This document shows, piece by piece, positions 49,284 to 58,444 of a stretch of DNA of 64,000 nucleotides (position 1 is its first letter; each line of letters starts with the position of its first letter). The notes below the pieces were generated by a model. That model made no database searches, was not told the origin of the DNA, and saw only the letters and a list, made by a program, of their open reading frames with translations. The DNA lies in IMG/VR virus record IMGVR_UViG_3300009176_000030, positions 1-64,000 of that record; one strand, given 5' to 3'. Origin of the DNA: a virus. A program made the position numbers and the translations under genes.

Positions 49284-51029
49284 CTACGGCACCAGCGGGA
49301 GACCGGCCGCCGTCAGGGCCGCAGTCGCATCGGCCTGGGTCATGTAGTTCGATCCTGTTCCACCGGGCACGGTCTGGAACGTCGCCATCGTGTGATAGCC
49401 ATTCCAGATGAAGCGCGGGTACTGGTTCTCCGAGGCCGATGAGCCGTCGGGGTTCGCATAGTAGAAGCGGTTGTTGAGTCCCCTGTTGTTACTGGCCGGG
49501 AGATAGATGATCGGCTGGTAGGTCGAACCTGCGGGCAGGCTGTATGCCCAGAACAGACCGAAGCGATCCTGACCAGCGACCATCTGCGTCTCGGCTACAA
49601 CATTGTCGTGAACGTAGTTACCGGTCACACCGGGCGAGTCGCCGCGATCCTCCTCGACCACGCTGATGCCGGTCTTGTTCCAAGCAACGGTGTTGCCGTA
49701 GACCTCGGCCGACTTTGACGTGTGGATCAGGATGCCCGCGCCCCAACCCCAAGAACCCCACGGGCCGAACCCGTTTCGATACGCGACGTTGTTGTAAATC
49801 TTCGAGGCGGTCGAGGTCTCGTCGTGGATGCCAACGGTGTCGTTATCGTGGACGCGGTTATTGCGATAGGTCGCATTAGCGCAGGAGACATCGAGCCACA
49901 GTCCGACGCCCGAGTCATACGACTCATTGCCGTCGAGCATGAGGTTGTCTTGCCCGGTGGCCTTCAGGTTGCCGCCATCGGCACCAGGATCGGGCTCGCC
50001 GGTCCGGTCGTTGTGGAACAGTTTGTTGCTGATGATGAGGTTGTGCTGCCCGCGACCGACGGTCGGGCTCGGTGCCGAAATCCGAAGGCCGAGGTGCTTC
50101 GCGTCGTGGATCGAGCAGTTGCGAATGATCGAGTCGATTGCGCCCGTCAGGTTGACATTGACGTAGGAGAAGCCGATGTCGCAGTCCTCCAGCACGAAGC
50201 GCTGGACGCCAAACGCGTTCTCAACCGAGCCCTGAACGTTGGTCCCGGCCGCGTACTGCATCTTGAAGCCACGGATCGTCACGTCGTTGCCCGTGATGTA
50301 GGCCCACGTCGGGCGCACCATGGCCCCCGACGTATCGCGCCCGTCGATGATCGCGCCCGCCTGCCCGACGAGCGTCACCGGCTTGGCGAAGCGAAGGGAC
50401 TCGCGATAGGTGCCTGCCGGAATGGTGATGGTCGCGCCTGGTGCCGCGGAATCGAGTAGCGGCTGGATGGCCGTGACTGGCGGTACCACGATCACCCCCA
50501 CGGGCGTAAGCGTGACGGAAGCGGTCTTGGGTCCCTCGCCCGCGGCGTTGACCGCCGACACGGTGAAGGCGTAGGCGGTGCCGTTGGTCAGACCGGTGAT
50601 GGTCGCGGTCAGGCCGGTCGGCGACGCTGCCAAGGTCCCGTTGCGGTAGACCCGATAGCCCGTGATCGGCGCACCACCGGTCGGGGCCTGCCACGCCAGG
50701 TTGACGACGGTGTCGCCGACGACGCCGGAGAGGGCCAGCGGCACAGTCGGCACAGTCGCGGTCGCCACAACGGCGAACGTGATGGGGCCGATCAGTGCCT
50801 TCTTGTTCGTCGAGTCGAAGACAGATGCCGTGTGGTTACTGATGGATGAGGTGGTCCCGATGGCGATCCCCGCATGGAGGGCGCCATCGAGACCGACTCG
50901 TCCCGTGAGAATGGTGGTGCCGTCAACGTGCAGGTTGATCCTCGTACCCGGCGCCAGACCGGCGACATCCGCATTGAGCGTCGCCGGGCGAGTCGTCGGG
51001 TTTGGGGTAACCGTGAGTGTCGGCATCAC
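49284..51029 (-). CDS. Ig/FN3 plus right-handed beta-helix protein (tailspike or depolymerase candidate)
   Basis: A 581-residue protein. About 1-95 form an Ig-like domain, about 96-180 an FN3 domain (VVNLAWQAPTGGAPITGYRV), and about 190-480 a right-handed beta-helix opening with ATITIPAGTYRESLRFAKPV and running through repeated VTIRGF, NLIISN and YRNNRVHD rungs. Such helices often cleave host polysaccharide. Catalytic acids cannot be fixed from sequence. It is separated from the tail-tip genes and lies among head genes, which is unusual for a tailspike. Confidence 0.75.
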   Translation of the reverse strand: MMPTLTVTPNPTTRPATLNADVAGLAPGTRINLHVDGTTILTGRVGLDGALHAGIAIGTTSSISNHTASVFDSTNKKALIGPITFAVVATATVPTVPLALSGVVGDTVVNLAWQAPTGGAPITGYRVYRNGTLAASPTGLTATITGLTNGTAYAFTVSAVNAAGEGPKTASVTLTPVGVIVVPPVTAIQPLLDSAAPGATITIPAGTYRESLRFAKPVTLVGQAGAIIDGRDTSGAMVRPTWAYITGNDVTIRGFKMQYAAGTNVQGSVENAFGVQRFVLEDCDIGFSYVNVNLTGAIDSIIRNCSIHDAKHLGLRISAPSPTVGRGQHNLIISNKLFHNDRTGEPDPGADGGNLKATGQDNLMLDGNESYDSGVGLWLDVSCANATYRNNRVHDNDTVGIHDETSTASKIYNNVAYRNGFGPWGSWGWGAGILIHTSKSAEVYGNTVAWNKTGISVVEEDRGDSPGVTGNYVHDNVVAETQMVAGQDRFGLFWAYSLPAGSTYQPIIYLPASNNRGLNNRFYYANPDGSSASENQYPRFIWNGYHTMATFQTVPGGTGSNYMTQADATAALTAAGLPLVP

Positions 51030-51036
51030 CGATCTC

Positions 51037-51900
51037 CTATCCGGCCGCAGGCAGCGTCCAGGTCCACGTCACGGCGAGCGAGTCGCCGGATGTGACCGAG
51101 GCGTCTGCGTTGAGGTTGGTGTTCGCCACGTCGATCCCTGCCGCCGTGGTGTTGGCCGCGGTAAACAGTCCGGCCTTGTGGATGTTCGCCAAGGTGGCGC
51201 CAGCCGCGAAGGTGTTGGACTGGGTGAAGGTCGTCGTGCCGCCCGTGTGAGCGAACGTCGCCTTCGCGCGGGTCAGGCCCGAGGCCGTCGTCTCCGAGGT
51301 CAGGACCGTGTCCGAGGTCGCCGGACCGGAGGTGTCGGTCGTGAGCCCGATGAACCGGGCCGGACCCATCGCCGGGACGATGATGTAGCCGTTGGTCGAG
51401 GCTGGGGTCGTGCCGGTCATGGTGTCGGCGGTCCCGACCCACCAGCCGTCCACGGTCAGGACGGTGGACGAGTTCGAGCCGATGTTGCCGTAGACCGGGG
51501 CCGTGGTCAGACCCGTCACCGGGCAGACGACGCGCATCCCCTTGTACTGGTCGGTGGTCATGCCGCCGCCCGACGGGGTGGCCGAGGTGGCGGACGAGGC
51601 GGTGAGCGCGCCGTCCTTGCCGAGCAGGCCGCCCATCGTGTTGTGCAGCCAGTCCATGCCGACGGTCGTCTTCAGATTGTGTGACCAGCCGAGATCGACG
51701 ATCTCGCCCGGCTTGCCGAACATGCCCGACGGGCCGCGCATGATGTAGGCGTGGACGAAGTTCGGGCCGAACTCCAGCTTCTCGCCCATGAACCGGCCCC
51801 TGGTAATCATCACGTTCACATCGTCATCGATGCGCTTGATGACTTCCATCTGGGAACCTGCGAGCCGCGGCTTGGGGCGGCCGAAACGAAGTAGATGCAC
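51037..51900 (-). CDS. Structural-type protein, 287 aa
   Basis: Begins MHLLRFGRPKPRLAGSQMEV; the N-terminal 90 residues include GFGPNFVHAYIMRG-type strands, and the rest is a Thr/Ser/Gly-rich beta region ending SGDSLAVTWTWTLPAAG. No family recognised. AAGGAGAAG precedes the start. Confidence 0.6.
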   Translation of the reverse strand: MHLLRFGRPKPRLAGSQMEVIKRIDDDVNVMITRGRFMGEKLEFGPNFVHAYIMRGPSGMFGKPGEIVDLGWSHNLKTTVGMDWLHNTMGGLLGKDGALTASSATSATPSGGGMTTDQYKGMRVVCPVTGLTTAPVYGNIGSNSSTVLTVDGWWVGTADTMTGTTPASTNGYIIVPAMGPARFIGLTTDTSGPATSDTVLTSETTASGLTRAKATFAHTGGTTTFTQSNTFAAGATLANIHKAGLFTAANTTAAGIDVANTNLNADASVTSGDSLAVTWTWTLPAAG

Positions 51901-51949
51901 GTTTCTTCTCCTTCTGCCGCCGCCTCAAACGGGGCCTGTCTGGGTTGAA

Positions 51950-52270
51950 CTACACGGCCACAAGAGACGTGTTTGCCACCGATGAGTCGTCGCTGGTCTT
52001 GCGGATGTGGATCGTCCACGTCCCCGAGGCAGGTGGGGTCCAGCCTTCCCACTGGCCCTTCCCGCCGTCGGGCGTGAAGACCTGGCTTCGGGCCGTGTCC
52101 TGACCGGCCAGTTCGGCGCTGAAGTAGTAGGTGACCGCCGGACTGGCGGGATAGTGCGTCGGGTCGTAGCCCGTCGAGGTGTTGGCCGGAAGCGCCGTGC
52201 TGGAGATGTGGACGGCGGTCTTCTTCGCGGTCACTGTGCTGCCGCCGTAGCGGACGGTAACGGTCGCCAT
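51950..52270 (-). CDS. Small beta-sandwich protein, 106 aa
   Basis: Begins MATVTVRYGGSTVTAKKTAV with GTWTIHIRKTSDDSSV near the end, an Ig-like sandwich. A capsid decoration or fibre subunit is plausible. ATG at 52270 has AGGAGG just upstream. Confidence 0.6.
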   Translation of the reverse strand: MATVTVRYGGSTVTAKKTAVHISSTALPANTSTGYDPTHYPASPAVTYYFSAELAGQDTARSQVFTPDGGKGQWEGWTPPASGTWTIHIRKTSDDSSVANTSLVAV

Positions 52271-52278
52271 GACTCCTC

Positions 52279-53022
52279 CTATTTGTTGGGTCTCGGCCAG
52301 GTGAGGTTTCGATAGCGCTCGGGGTCGAACCGCCAATCGCCGAGGTGGCCGCCTCGCTTGAATGGGGTGTCGAAGGTCTCGCCACCCTGCTTTTGACCGC
52401 CCCACTTCTGGGCGTAGTAGAGATCGTTCGCGCCGTGGGAGTTGCCGTTCCATGCCCGCATGGCCGGGTCGGCCATGATCGTTGCCGAGCCCTCGTGGGT
52501 GCCGGTGAAGCCGGTCTCGACCCGCGGCAACCCGGCGAGATCGATCCGGCGGGCGAAGTCAACGTCCTCGTCGTAGCCGTTGATGAAGTTCTCGTCGAAC
52601 GTCCCGACGACGTTGACGGTGTGCCGGGTGATCGCGAACGACGACATCCCGAACATGAAGTAGATGGCCGCGGCGCCGGGGTTGACCGACTCGTCCATGC
52701 TTTCCAGGTCCCCGGCGCCGAAGGTGAGATCGTGATTGACGATGAGCCACCACGGGGCGAACGGCGTGGCCCGCATCCCGAGGTTCCAACTGGTCGCGAC
52801 ACCGAGGTTGTGAGGCAGGCTGACGATTTCCACCTGACCGAGATTGGCGTTCCTTTGGCGCATGATCTCGGCCTCGCCGTCGCCCGGCAGGATGCTCCGC
52901 GCGAACAAGGCGCCGTTGTCGATGATGACGACCCTGTCGATCGGGTAGTCGATGCTGGCGAGCATCTTGTAGAGCAGTTCGGGCCGATTGAGAATCGGAA
53001 CGATGAGCGCCGGGACGCTCAT
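52279..53022 (-). CDS. GT2-family glycosyltransferase
   Basis: A 247-residue GT-A enzyme. PALIVPILNRPELLYKMLAS and VVIIDNGA open the fold, LGVATSWNLGM and WWLIVNHDLTFG give the acidic metal site, and GYDEDVDFARRIDLAGLPRV the acceptor region. It overlaps the GT gene at 53019 by four bases, so the two are co-translated. Confidence 0.9.
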   Translation of the reverse strand: MSVPALIVPILNRPELLYKMLASIDYPIDRVVIIDNGALFARSILPGDGEAEIMRQRNANLGQVEIVSLPHNLGVATSWNLGMRATPFAPWWLIVNHDLTFGAGDLESMDESVNPGAAAIYFMFGMSSFAITRHTVNVVGTFDENFINGYDEDVDFARRIDLAGLPRVETGFTGTHEGSATIMADPAMRAWNGNSHGANDLYYAQKWGGQKQGGETFDTPFKRGGHLGDWRFDPERYRNLTWPRPNK

Positions 53023-53795
53023 CGCTGGGTGATCCTAACAAAGTTGGCGAGTTGCTTGTAGAACTCGTCCTTCAGGTCCAGTTGCCGTTGCCGGGAGACC
53101 TGCGGGTCGAAATCTGGCGGTATCTCGTCCCAGCCCCAGCCCTCACCGATGGGCGCAAAGTTCTTCTTGAACTCGCCCTTCGTCATCTTGTCGCCGGGGA
53201 CCCACACGACCTTGCTGCCACACAGGCGGGCGATCTCGTTCATGGCGCTGACCGGATCGAACGAGTACATCACCCGCGACTCGTTGAGCGTCCTCGCCAA
53301 GTTCGTCCAGTCGCCGGTCAGGTGGCGGCTGATCTCGACCATGCCCTCCGGCAGCGGCCTCGTCACGGATTCCTTGCCGACCCAGTAGGTGTCGTACTTT
53401 CGTTCGAGCCCCTGGTCGTAGTAGCGGTCGAGTTCGATGGTCGGCAGGAACAGCATTCGTTCTTTCGGGAACCGTGGCGGGGTGAACATCCGCTGGAACG
53501 AGAACCATGAGCCGACCGGCTCGTAGTGGGCGTGCGCCCGGTTGAGCATCCAGCGGATGACGTTCTCGTCGGGGATGCCGGGGATCGGGTTGTTGGTGCA
53601 GATTTCCGGGTAGATCGCCAGCCAGTTCTCGTCGAACGGACCGTCGTAGTACGGGGTGTTCCACTCAGGGTTCACGCCGCGGAAGTAGACGTACGCCTCC
53701 TGCCCGGCCTCGTTGAGTTCGTGGCACAGCCGGTGCATCGTCTTCTGCCCGGCCGAGGCATCCATGTAGTCGTACGACCACACGATGTACTTCAT
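53019..53795 (-). CDS. Glycosyltransferase-like protein (GT-B type)
   Basis: A 258-residue protein. MKYIVWSYDYMDASAGQKTM and LCHELNEAGQEAYVYF fit the first half of a GT-B enzyme; MLFLPTIELDRYYDQGLERK and MYSFDPVSAMNEIARLCGSK fit the donor half. It is short for the class. Directly after the 58-codon gene and before the GT2 gene. Confidence 0.75.
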   Translation of the reverse strand: MKYIVWSYDYMDASAGQKTMHRLCHELNEAGQEAYVYFRGVNPEWNTPYYDGPFDENWLAIYPEICTNNPIPGIPDENVIRWMLNRAHAHYEPVGSWFSFQRMFTPPRFPKERMLFLPTIELDRYYDQGLERKYDTYWVGKESVTRPLPEGMVEISRHLTGDWTNLARTLNESRVMYSFDPVSAMNEIARLCGSKVVWVPGDKMTKGEFKKNFAPIGEGWGWDEIPPDFDPQVSRQRQLDLKDEFYKQLANFVRITQR

Positions 53796-53807
53796 CCCTC
53801 TATCCCT

Positions 53808-53984
53808 CTATTTCGTGGCCGCGAGTGTACCCCCTGGGTGGTCGCACGGGCGAGCCCTTGCAACGTGTCGGAGCATCACCCGGAACAGCACGACTTCGAG
53901 GTTCTTGACCTGATCGATGGTCAGGCCGTAGTGGGTCCCCACCGTGATGATCGCCAAGGCGCGGGTGGCAGCGCCGTCAGTCAC
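53808..53984 (-). CDS. Small protein, 58 aa
   Basis: GTG at 53984 overlaps the upstream stop (GTGA). Begins MTDGAATRALAIITVGTHYG with a helical centre (IDQVKNLEVVLFRVMLRHVA). It fills a gap otherwise left between the 159-residue gene and the glycosyltransferases. No family recognised. Confidence 0.5.
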   Translation of the reverse strand: MTDGAATRALAIITVGTHYGLTIDQVKNLEVVLFRVMLRHVARARPCDHPGGTLAATK

Positions 53985-54460
53985 GTCTGACTCCAGCCGA
54001 TCTCGAAGTCCTGGCTTTCGATCGATCCGCCTGACGCAGTCCCGGCCACCTGCTCCTGCACCACGATGTAGCGCGTCGTGTCGTTGTTGGCGTCGTAGAC
54101 GTTGGTGTCGAAGATGTATCGACGCCCGTCGGCCATCGTCGTCGTGGCGACGGTGCTCGCCGAAGCGGTCGGGGTTGCGGCGGTGTCGGTCACGCCCATC
54201 TTGATGACCACGCCGTCGGGCAGGTCGCCGTCACGCTCGATCCAGAAGTTCGTCAGCATGTGCCCGTTCGCGGCGTCAAGTTTGATCCGCATCCACTTCT
54301 CGAACGAGTTGGTGCCCGGCAAGACCTCGTTGTCCTCGCGGTTCTGCGTGGAGTTGACGGCGTTATCGACGCTGACGAGATCGATGCCGGTCATGCTTGT
54401 TGACTCCGTTCCGGCGTTCGTCCCGGTGTAGACCCGCAGGGTGGCGGTGGCGTCAGCCAT
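53981..54460 (-). CDS. Structural-type beta protein, 159 aa
   Basis: Begins MADATATLRVYTGTNAGTES; all-beta with MRIKLDAANGHMLTNFWIER and a C-terminal IESQDFEIGWSQT. The first gene after portal. A head-surface or fibre role is inferred from position. ATG at 54460 overlaps the portal gene by eight bases. Confidence 0.6.
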   Translation of the reverse strand: MADATATLRVYTGTNAGTESTSMTGIDLVSVDNAVNSTQNREDNEVLPGTNSFEKWMRIKLDAANGHMLTNFWIERDGDLPDGVVIKMGVTDTAATPTASASTVATTTMADGRRYIFDTNVYDANNDTTRYIVVQEQVAGTASGGSIESQDFEIGWSQT

Positions 54461-55985
54461 TCGGTGGCTTCTTGGCTGCCGGAGCGGGAGGAGCCGCCAC
54501 CGGCTTCGGGGCAGCAGCGGCGACCTTCGCGGCATTCTGGGCTGCCTTGTCGGCGTTGGCCGCATCGACTTCACCTTGCGCCTCGGCAACGTCGGTCTGG
54601 GTCTTGGCCGCGAGTTCGGCCAGTTGCTCCTCGCCGAGGTACTTGTTGGTGTTGAAGTCGAGCACGCCCTTGGGGGTGACGGCGATGAGGTGGTTGAAGA
54701 CGTTGTCCTCGTCTTCGGTCCGGCCAATCGGCTGACGACCGTCCATCGCGCGCGCCTCGTTGGGCGACTTGGTCGGGATGCCCGGCATCGCCACCCGGTT
54801 GATGTTCGCCTTCTGCTCGGTCTCGTTGAGGTTCAGCGCGGTGAACGCGAACTGGAGATTGTTCTCCCGGCCACCGAACGACTCGTCCCAGACGAACTCG
54901 CGGGTCAGGTAGCGCTGGACGCAATCGAGCAGGGGCCGCAGGCCGCGGTCCTCGGTGTTCTCCTGCTGCGCCGCGGCCGATGAGCGGTTCACATCGAAGG
55001 TGATGCCCAGGTCCATCGGGGAAAGACCGTAGACGGTGGCGATGCAGCGCAGCAGGAGGTCCTGCCACTGGCCGAACTGCATGTCCGCGTTCGAGTAGCC
55101 GAAGGGCATGAACGACGGGGCCTTGAAACCACCGATGATCGCCATCGCGCTCTGGCCGAAGACGTTGGACTGGAAGTAGCTGCGCGCTCGCTCCACGTCG
55201 GTATCGATCGCCGAGTCGCCGATGTTCAGCGCACCGTTGGGTGGGGCGCCCATGACCATCCGGCGGTTGTACTCCATGGCCTGGAGTTCGGAGTCGATGA
55301 CCGAGAGGAGGACCTGGATGGGACTGATCCCGAGTGCGCTGACGGTGCGCGGGTTGTCCATCAGATACATCATGTCGTCGTTGCGGAAGGACGCCCTGAC
55401 GCGCCCGTCGGGGACGTAGAAGTAGCGGGGCTTCCGAGGATCGGAGCCGTCCCACTTCTCGTCGATCGCGATGAACTCCGACGGTGTCGGCCACAGTTCG
55501 GCGATCTCGTCGCTGCCCGCATAGCGGACCTTCTCGACAGCCGCGCCGTCCATCACCAGCAGGTCCTCGACCACCTCCTGGAAGAACGAGTGGGCGCTGA
55601 TGTTCTTGGCGTTCGGGGTATCGAGTTTCGTCGCGATGCGCTTCGCCAGTCGCTTGTTGTCCTTGCCCTCGGGATCGAGTTTGACGATGTCCCAGTCCGC
55701 ACTGGCGATCTGGTCGCGCCTGATCTTGATCGCCGCCCGGACCCACGGCGTCAGGCTGAGGGCTCGATACGTCCGGGCGTTGCCCTGCCATGACAGCGCA
55801 GCATTCGTCGTCACCAACTGGAAGCCGCCGGTCTGGGTCACGACGTTCGGGTTGTTCTGCGGTCCCGAGCGCGGTGACGGCATAGCCCACGCCTGCATCC
55901 CCTCCCAGCCGGGGCCGGACAGGGTGACGAGTTGTGGAACGACGGGCGGGTTCTGGATGACGGCGGGGAGGCGTTGTTCGGTCAT
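54453..55985 (-). CDS. Portal protein
   Basis: A 510-residue HK97-type portal. WVRAAIKIRRDQIASADWDI, FFQEVVEDLLVMDGAAVEKV, YVPDGRVRASFRNDDMMYLM and GISPIQVLLSVIDSELQAME follow the family order, then the crown helices and an Ala/Pro/Lys-rich tail. It overlaps the terminase gene by four bases. Confidence 0.9.
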   Translation of the reverse strand: MTEQRLPAVIQNPPVVPQLVTLSGPGWEGMQAWAMPSPRSGPQNNPNVVTQTGGFQLVTTNAALSWQGNARTYRALSLTPWVRAAIKIRRDQIASADWDIVKLDPEGKDNKRLAKRIATKLDTPNAKNISAHSFFQEVVEDLLVMDGAAVEKVRYAGSDEIAELWPTPSEFIAIDEKWDGSDPRKPRYFYVPDGRVRASFRNDDMMYLMDNPRTVSALGISPIQVLLSVIDSELQAMEYNRRMVMGAPPNGALNIGDSAIDTDVERARSYFQSNVFGQSAMAIIGGFKAPSFMPFGYSNADMQFGQWQDLLLRCIATVYGLSPMDLGITFDVNRSSAAAQQENTEDRGLRPLLDCVQRYLTREFVWDESFGGRENNLQFAFTALNLNETEQKANINRVAMPGIPTKSPNEARAMDGRQPIGRTEDEDNVFNHLIAVTPKGVLDFNTNKYLGEEQLAELAAKTQTDVAEAQGEVDAANADKAAQNAAKVAAAAPKPVAAPPAPAAKKPPNG

Positions 55986-57625
55986 CGGCGCAACAGACCT
56001 CCCAGTTGTTGCTTCGTCCAGTCAGCGACGCGCGCCGCATTGGCTTGCGCCATCGCCTGCTCGAATGTCAGGAAGTCGGTATCGATTCCGGTCAGCATCT
56101 CGGCGACGTGGATCGGGACGTAGCGCGGGCCATCGACGAACTGGAGTTGCGCGTCGGTCGGCGGAAGCGGCGCCACGGTTGCCCCGGCGGCCCGAGGGGC
56201 CATCGTAACCGCCGCCATGGCGCCGGAGCCCGTGGCGAGGTCCATCGCCAGCCCCAGGGCATCGATGAGGTCGTCGTGGCCCTTGTCGAAGTTGACCATC
56301 TCGCGTTCGAGTTCGCGGTCGATCAGGTCGCGGTGGTGGTGGACGCGGTGGCTCTCGTACCTGGCGGCGGCGGCACGGGCTCGGACACGCTTGTCCACGT
56401 CCGCCCGGCGGCCGACGATTGGCATCGAGGTCTCACGCAGGAGGTCCTGGATGAGGATCGACTGGGCCTGGTTGTTCTCGATGATGATCTTGCTGACCGG
56501 GAAGCCGTGCGCGTGCGCCCAGTCGTACATACCCCGCACGAACTCGCGGTGACCGCCCTCGGTCTTGGTCCGCTGGTGGTGGAGGACCCAGTGCTCGTTG
56601 CGGTCATCCTTGGCGACGAGGACGCCTGCCGTCCAGTCGGCCCGCTCTCGGACCGAGGAGGCGAGGTCGATGCCGATCGTGAAGTGATACTTGCGATCCG
56701 CGGGCAGCGTGTCGAAGTACGCCTTGTCCCACCACTCGCGCTTGAAGATCGTACCCTCGCGCAGGCCCGAGATGTCGTTGCGGTACGAGCAGGCGAAGTT
56801 GTCCCAGCCTACGTCCTCACGCTCGGCATACAGCCGTTCGAGCGGCCAGACCTTGGGCCAGTAGGACTTCACCTCGCCGGTCTCGCTGTCTTCGACCAGC
56901 GCGTCGAGCACGAGGCTCGGCCACTTGTTCGAGTCCATCAACTTCTCGGGCAGGTCGCCCTCACACCATCGGGTACCGACATAGATCACCGTGCCGTCGG
57001 GGGTCAGGGTTGGCATCAGTGACTTCCAGAACCAGGTCTCGACCTTCTCGCGCTGGTCGATCGTGTAGGTGTTGTTCTCGTCGAGGATGTCGTCGAGGAA
57101 GATAAGGTCGAAGCGCTTTGAGACTGCGGTCGAGGAGTTCGCGCCGCCCGCGACCATCGTGCGGTCCTTGGATTGGCTCCACTTCGTCCCGTCACGCAGC
57201 CACTCGCTGTCGGTCCACTTGGCCGAGCCGCGGATGCTGCCGAACACCGACTTGAACTGCTCCGACTCGGAGAGCGTCCACTTGATGGCCGCCGACATCG
57301 CCTCGGCCTTCTTGTCCTTCTGGCTGAACAGCCCGATGCGCAGGTTCGGCCGGGTCGCGATCAGCCACGACAGGAGGGTCGTGTTGAGCCACTGGGTCTT
57401 GGCCGCGCCTCGTGGCGCGAGAATGACGCCACGCTTGCCCGCCGGATCGCCCTGTCGGCGGTCGAGGAGGTCGAGCGCGAAGTTGACCATCTGTCGATGG
57501 TGTTCCGCTGCCTCATAACCGAAGACGTACTCGCCGTAGACGAAGGGGTCAGTTTTGCTCAACTCCCGCTGGGCCTGACGAAGCATCAGTTCCAGCATGT
57601 CCCTGCTCGGGGCCGGTGCTGTCAT
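55982..57625 (-). CDS. terL: Terminase large subunit
   Basis: A 547-residue packaging ATPase-nuclease. Walker A is APRGAAKT (residues 70-77), Walker B DLIFLDD (173-179), and the nuclease half has TIGIDLASS (Asp near 320) and GHDDLIDALGLA near 460. ATG at 57625 follows AGGAGAGGAGG, so the 77-base overlap with the small subunit appears real. Confidence 0.95.
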   Translation of the reverse strand: MTAPAPSRDMLELMLRQAQRELSKTDPFVYGEYVFGYEAAEHHRQMVNFALDLLDRRQGDPAGKRGVILAPRGAAKTQWLNTTLLSWLIATRPNLRIGLFSQKDKKAEAMSAAIKWTLSESEQFKSVFGSIRGSAKWTDSEWLRDGTKWSQSKDRTMVAGGANSSTAVSKRFDLIFLDDILDENNTYTIDQREKVETWFWKSLMPTLTPDGTVIYVGTRWCEGDLPEKLMDSNKWPSLVLDALVEDSETGEVKSYWPKVWPLERLYAEREDVGWDNFACSYRNDISGLREGTIFKREWWDKAYFDTLPADRKYHFTIGIDLASSVRERADWTAGVLVAKDDRNEHWVLHHQRTKTEGGHREFVRGMYDWAHAHGFPVSKIIIENNQAQSILIQDLLRETSMPIVGRRADVDKRVRARAAAARYESHRVHHHRDLIDRELEREMVNFDKGHDDLIDALGLAMDLATGSGAMAAVTMAPRAAGATVAPLPPTDAQLQFVDGPRYVPIHVAEMLTGIDTDFLTFEQAMAQANAARVADWTKQQLGGLLRR

Positions 57626-58127
57626 CGGCCTCCTCTCCTGAGACCAACTGCTTCAGCAGCGGCATCATCTCGGCCAGCTTCTCGGGTGTCAGCGTCACGG
57701 CCTCCATGTCGATCACGGTCGGGCCGTTCTTGTTTGCCTGGTCAACGGCTTGGTCGCCCAAGAGCACGCGCATGGTAGCAACGATCGTCGCCACGTCGGT
57801 CGGCTTGGTGATCTTGATCTCGCCTGCGTCCAGTGCCTTCTCGGCGGCGTCGAGCATCTTGACTGACATCTCCAGCATCCGGTCACGGATGAGGGTCTGG
57901 GTCTCGGCCCAACGATCGGTCATCGCGTCGAGGACCTTCTCGCCCACCGTCGTTCGGATTTCCTTGCGCTTGCCGTACCACCCGCCGCGTCGAGCCATAT
58001 CCGCCACATGCGACCGGGAGATGCCGTGCTGGTCGGACAGTTGGGTCAACGAGATCGGTGGCGTGGACGAGTCGTACACGTACTCTCGTTCGAGCAGTGC
58101 GGGATCGACCTTCCTAGCCCTGGTCAT
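57549..58127 (-). CDS. terS: Terminase small subunit
   Basis: A 192-residue protein. Residues about 25-50 (ISLTQLSDQHGISRSHVADM) form a helix-turn-helix for DNA recognition; the middle is helical for oligomer formation; the C-terminus is acidic, for contact with the large subunit. Directly upstream of terL. Confidence 0.8.
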   Translation of the reverse strand: MTRARKVDPALLEREYVYDSSTPPISLTQLSDQHGISRSHVADMARRGGWYGKRKEIRTTVGEKVLDAMTDRWAETQTLIRDRMLEMSVKMLDAAEKALDAGEIKITKPTDVATIVATMRVLLGDQAVDQANKNGPTVIDMEAVTLTPEKLAEMMPLLKQLVSGEEADDSTGPEQGHAGTDASSGPAGVEQN

Positions 58128-58320
58128 CGAATGTCTCTAGGTCGCCCTTATCAATCCCGCCGGTCAGGCATTCTTTGTGAACCGGGGCGCGCATCCCTTC
58201 TTCTCGATGACCATGCGCGGGCCAAACCCATCCGATGTCGTCGGCTCCGATTATTCCGCAGATTGCGCAATAAAGCGGAAAGTGGGCTGGCCTTCCAAGA
58301 AGTCGATCATTCTTGGTCAT
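58114..58320 (-). CDS. Small Cys-containing protein, 68 aa
   Basis: Begins MTKNDRLLGRPAHFPLYCAI with CAIC and later HKEC, a possible zinc site. Overlaps terS by 14 bases. No family recognised. Confidence 0.5.
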   Translation of the reverse strand: MTKNDRLLGRPAHFPLYCAICGIIGADDIGWVWPAHGHREEGMRAPVHKECLTGGIDKGDLETFDDQG

Positions 58321-58340
58321 TTCCTATTTTCCCTCACCCG

Positions 58341-58444
58341 AGTAGCAGTAGCAGTAGCACCTAAAGGAATCAGTAGCGCTACTACGAGCGCGCTACTGGA
58401 TATCCCTTTAGGCAGTAGCACTGCTTCTGGTAGCAGTGCTACTG
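58341..58444. repeat. Iterated AGTAGC hairpin region, possible origin
   Basis: Three direct AGTAGC copies (58341-58358) are followed by two hairpins. The first pairs CCTAAAGG and CAGTAGCGC (58360-58367, 58371-58379) with GCGCTACTG and CCTTTAGG (58390-58398, 58405-58412). The second has a perfect 13-bp stem (58413-58425 with 58432-58444). All carry the same CAGTAGC core. It lies just past the helicase gene's end and before terS. Multiple core copies in both orientations next to primase and helicase genes fit a replication origin or a protein-binding site. Confidence 0.6.
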
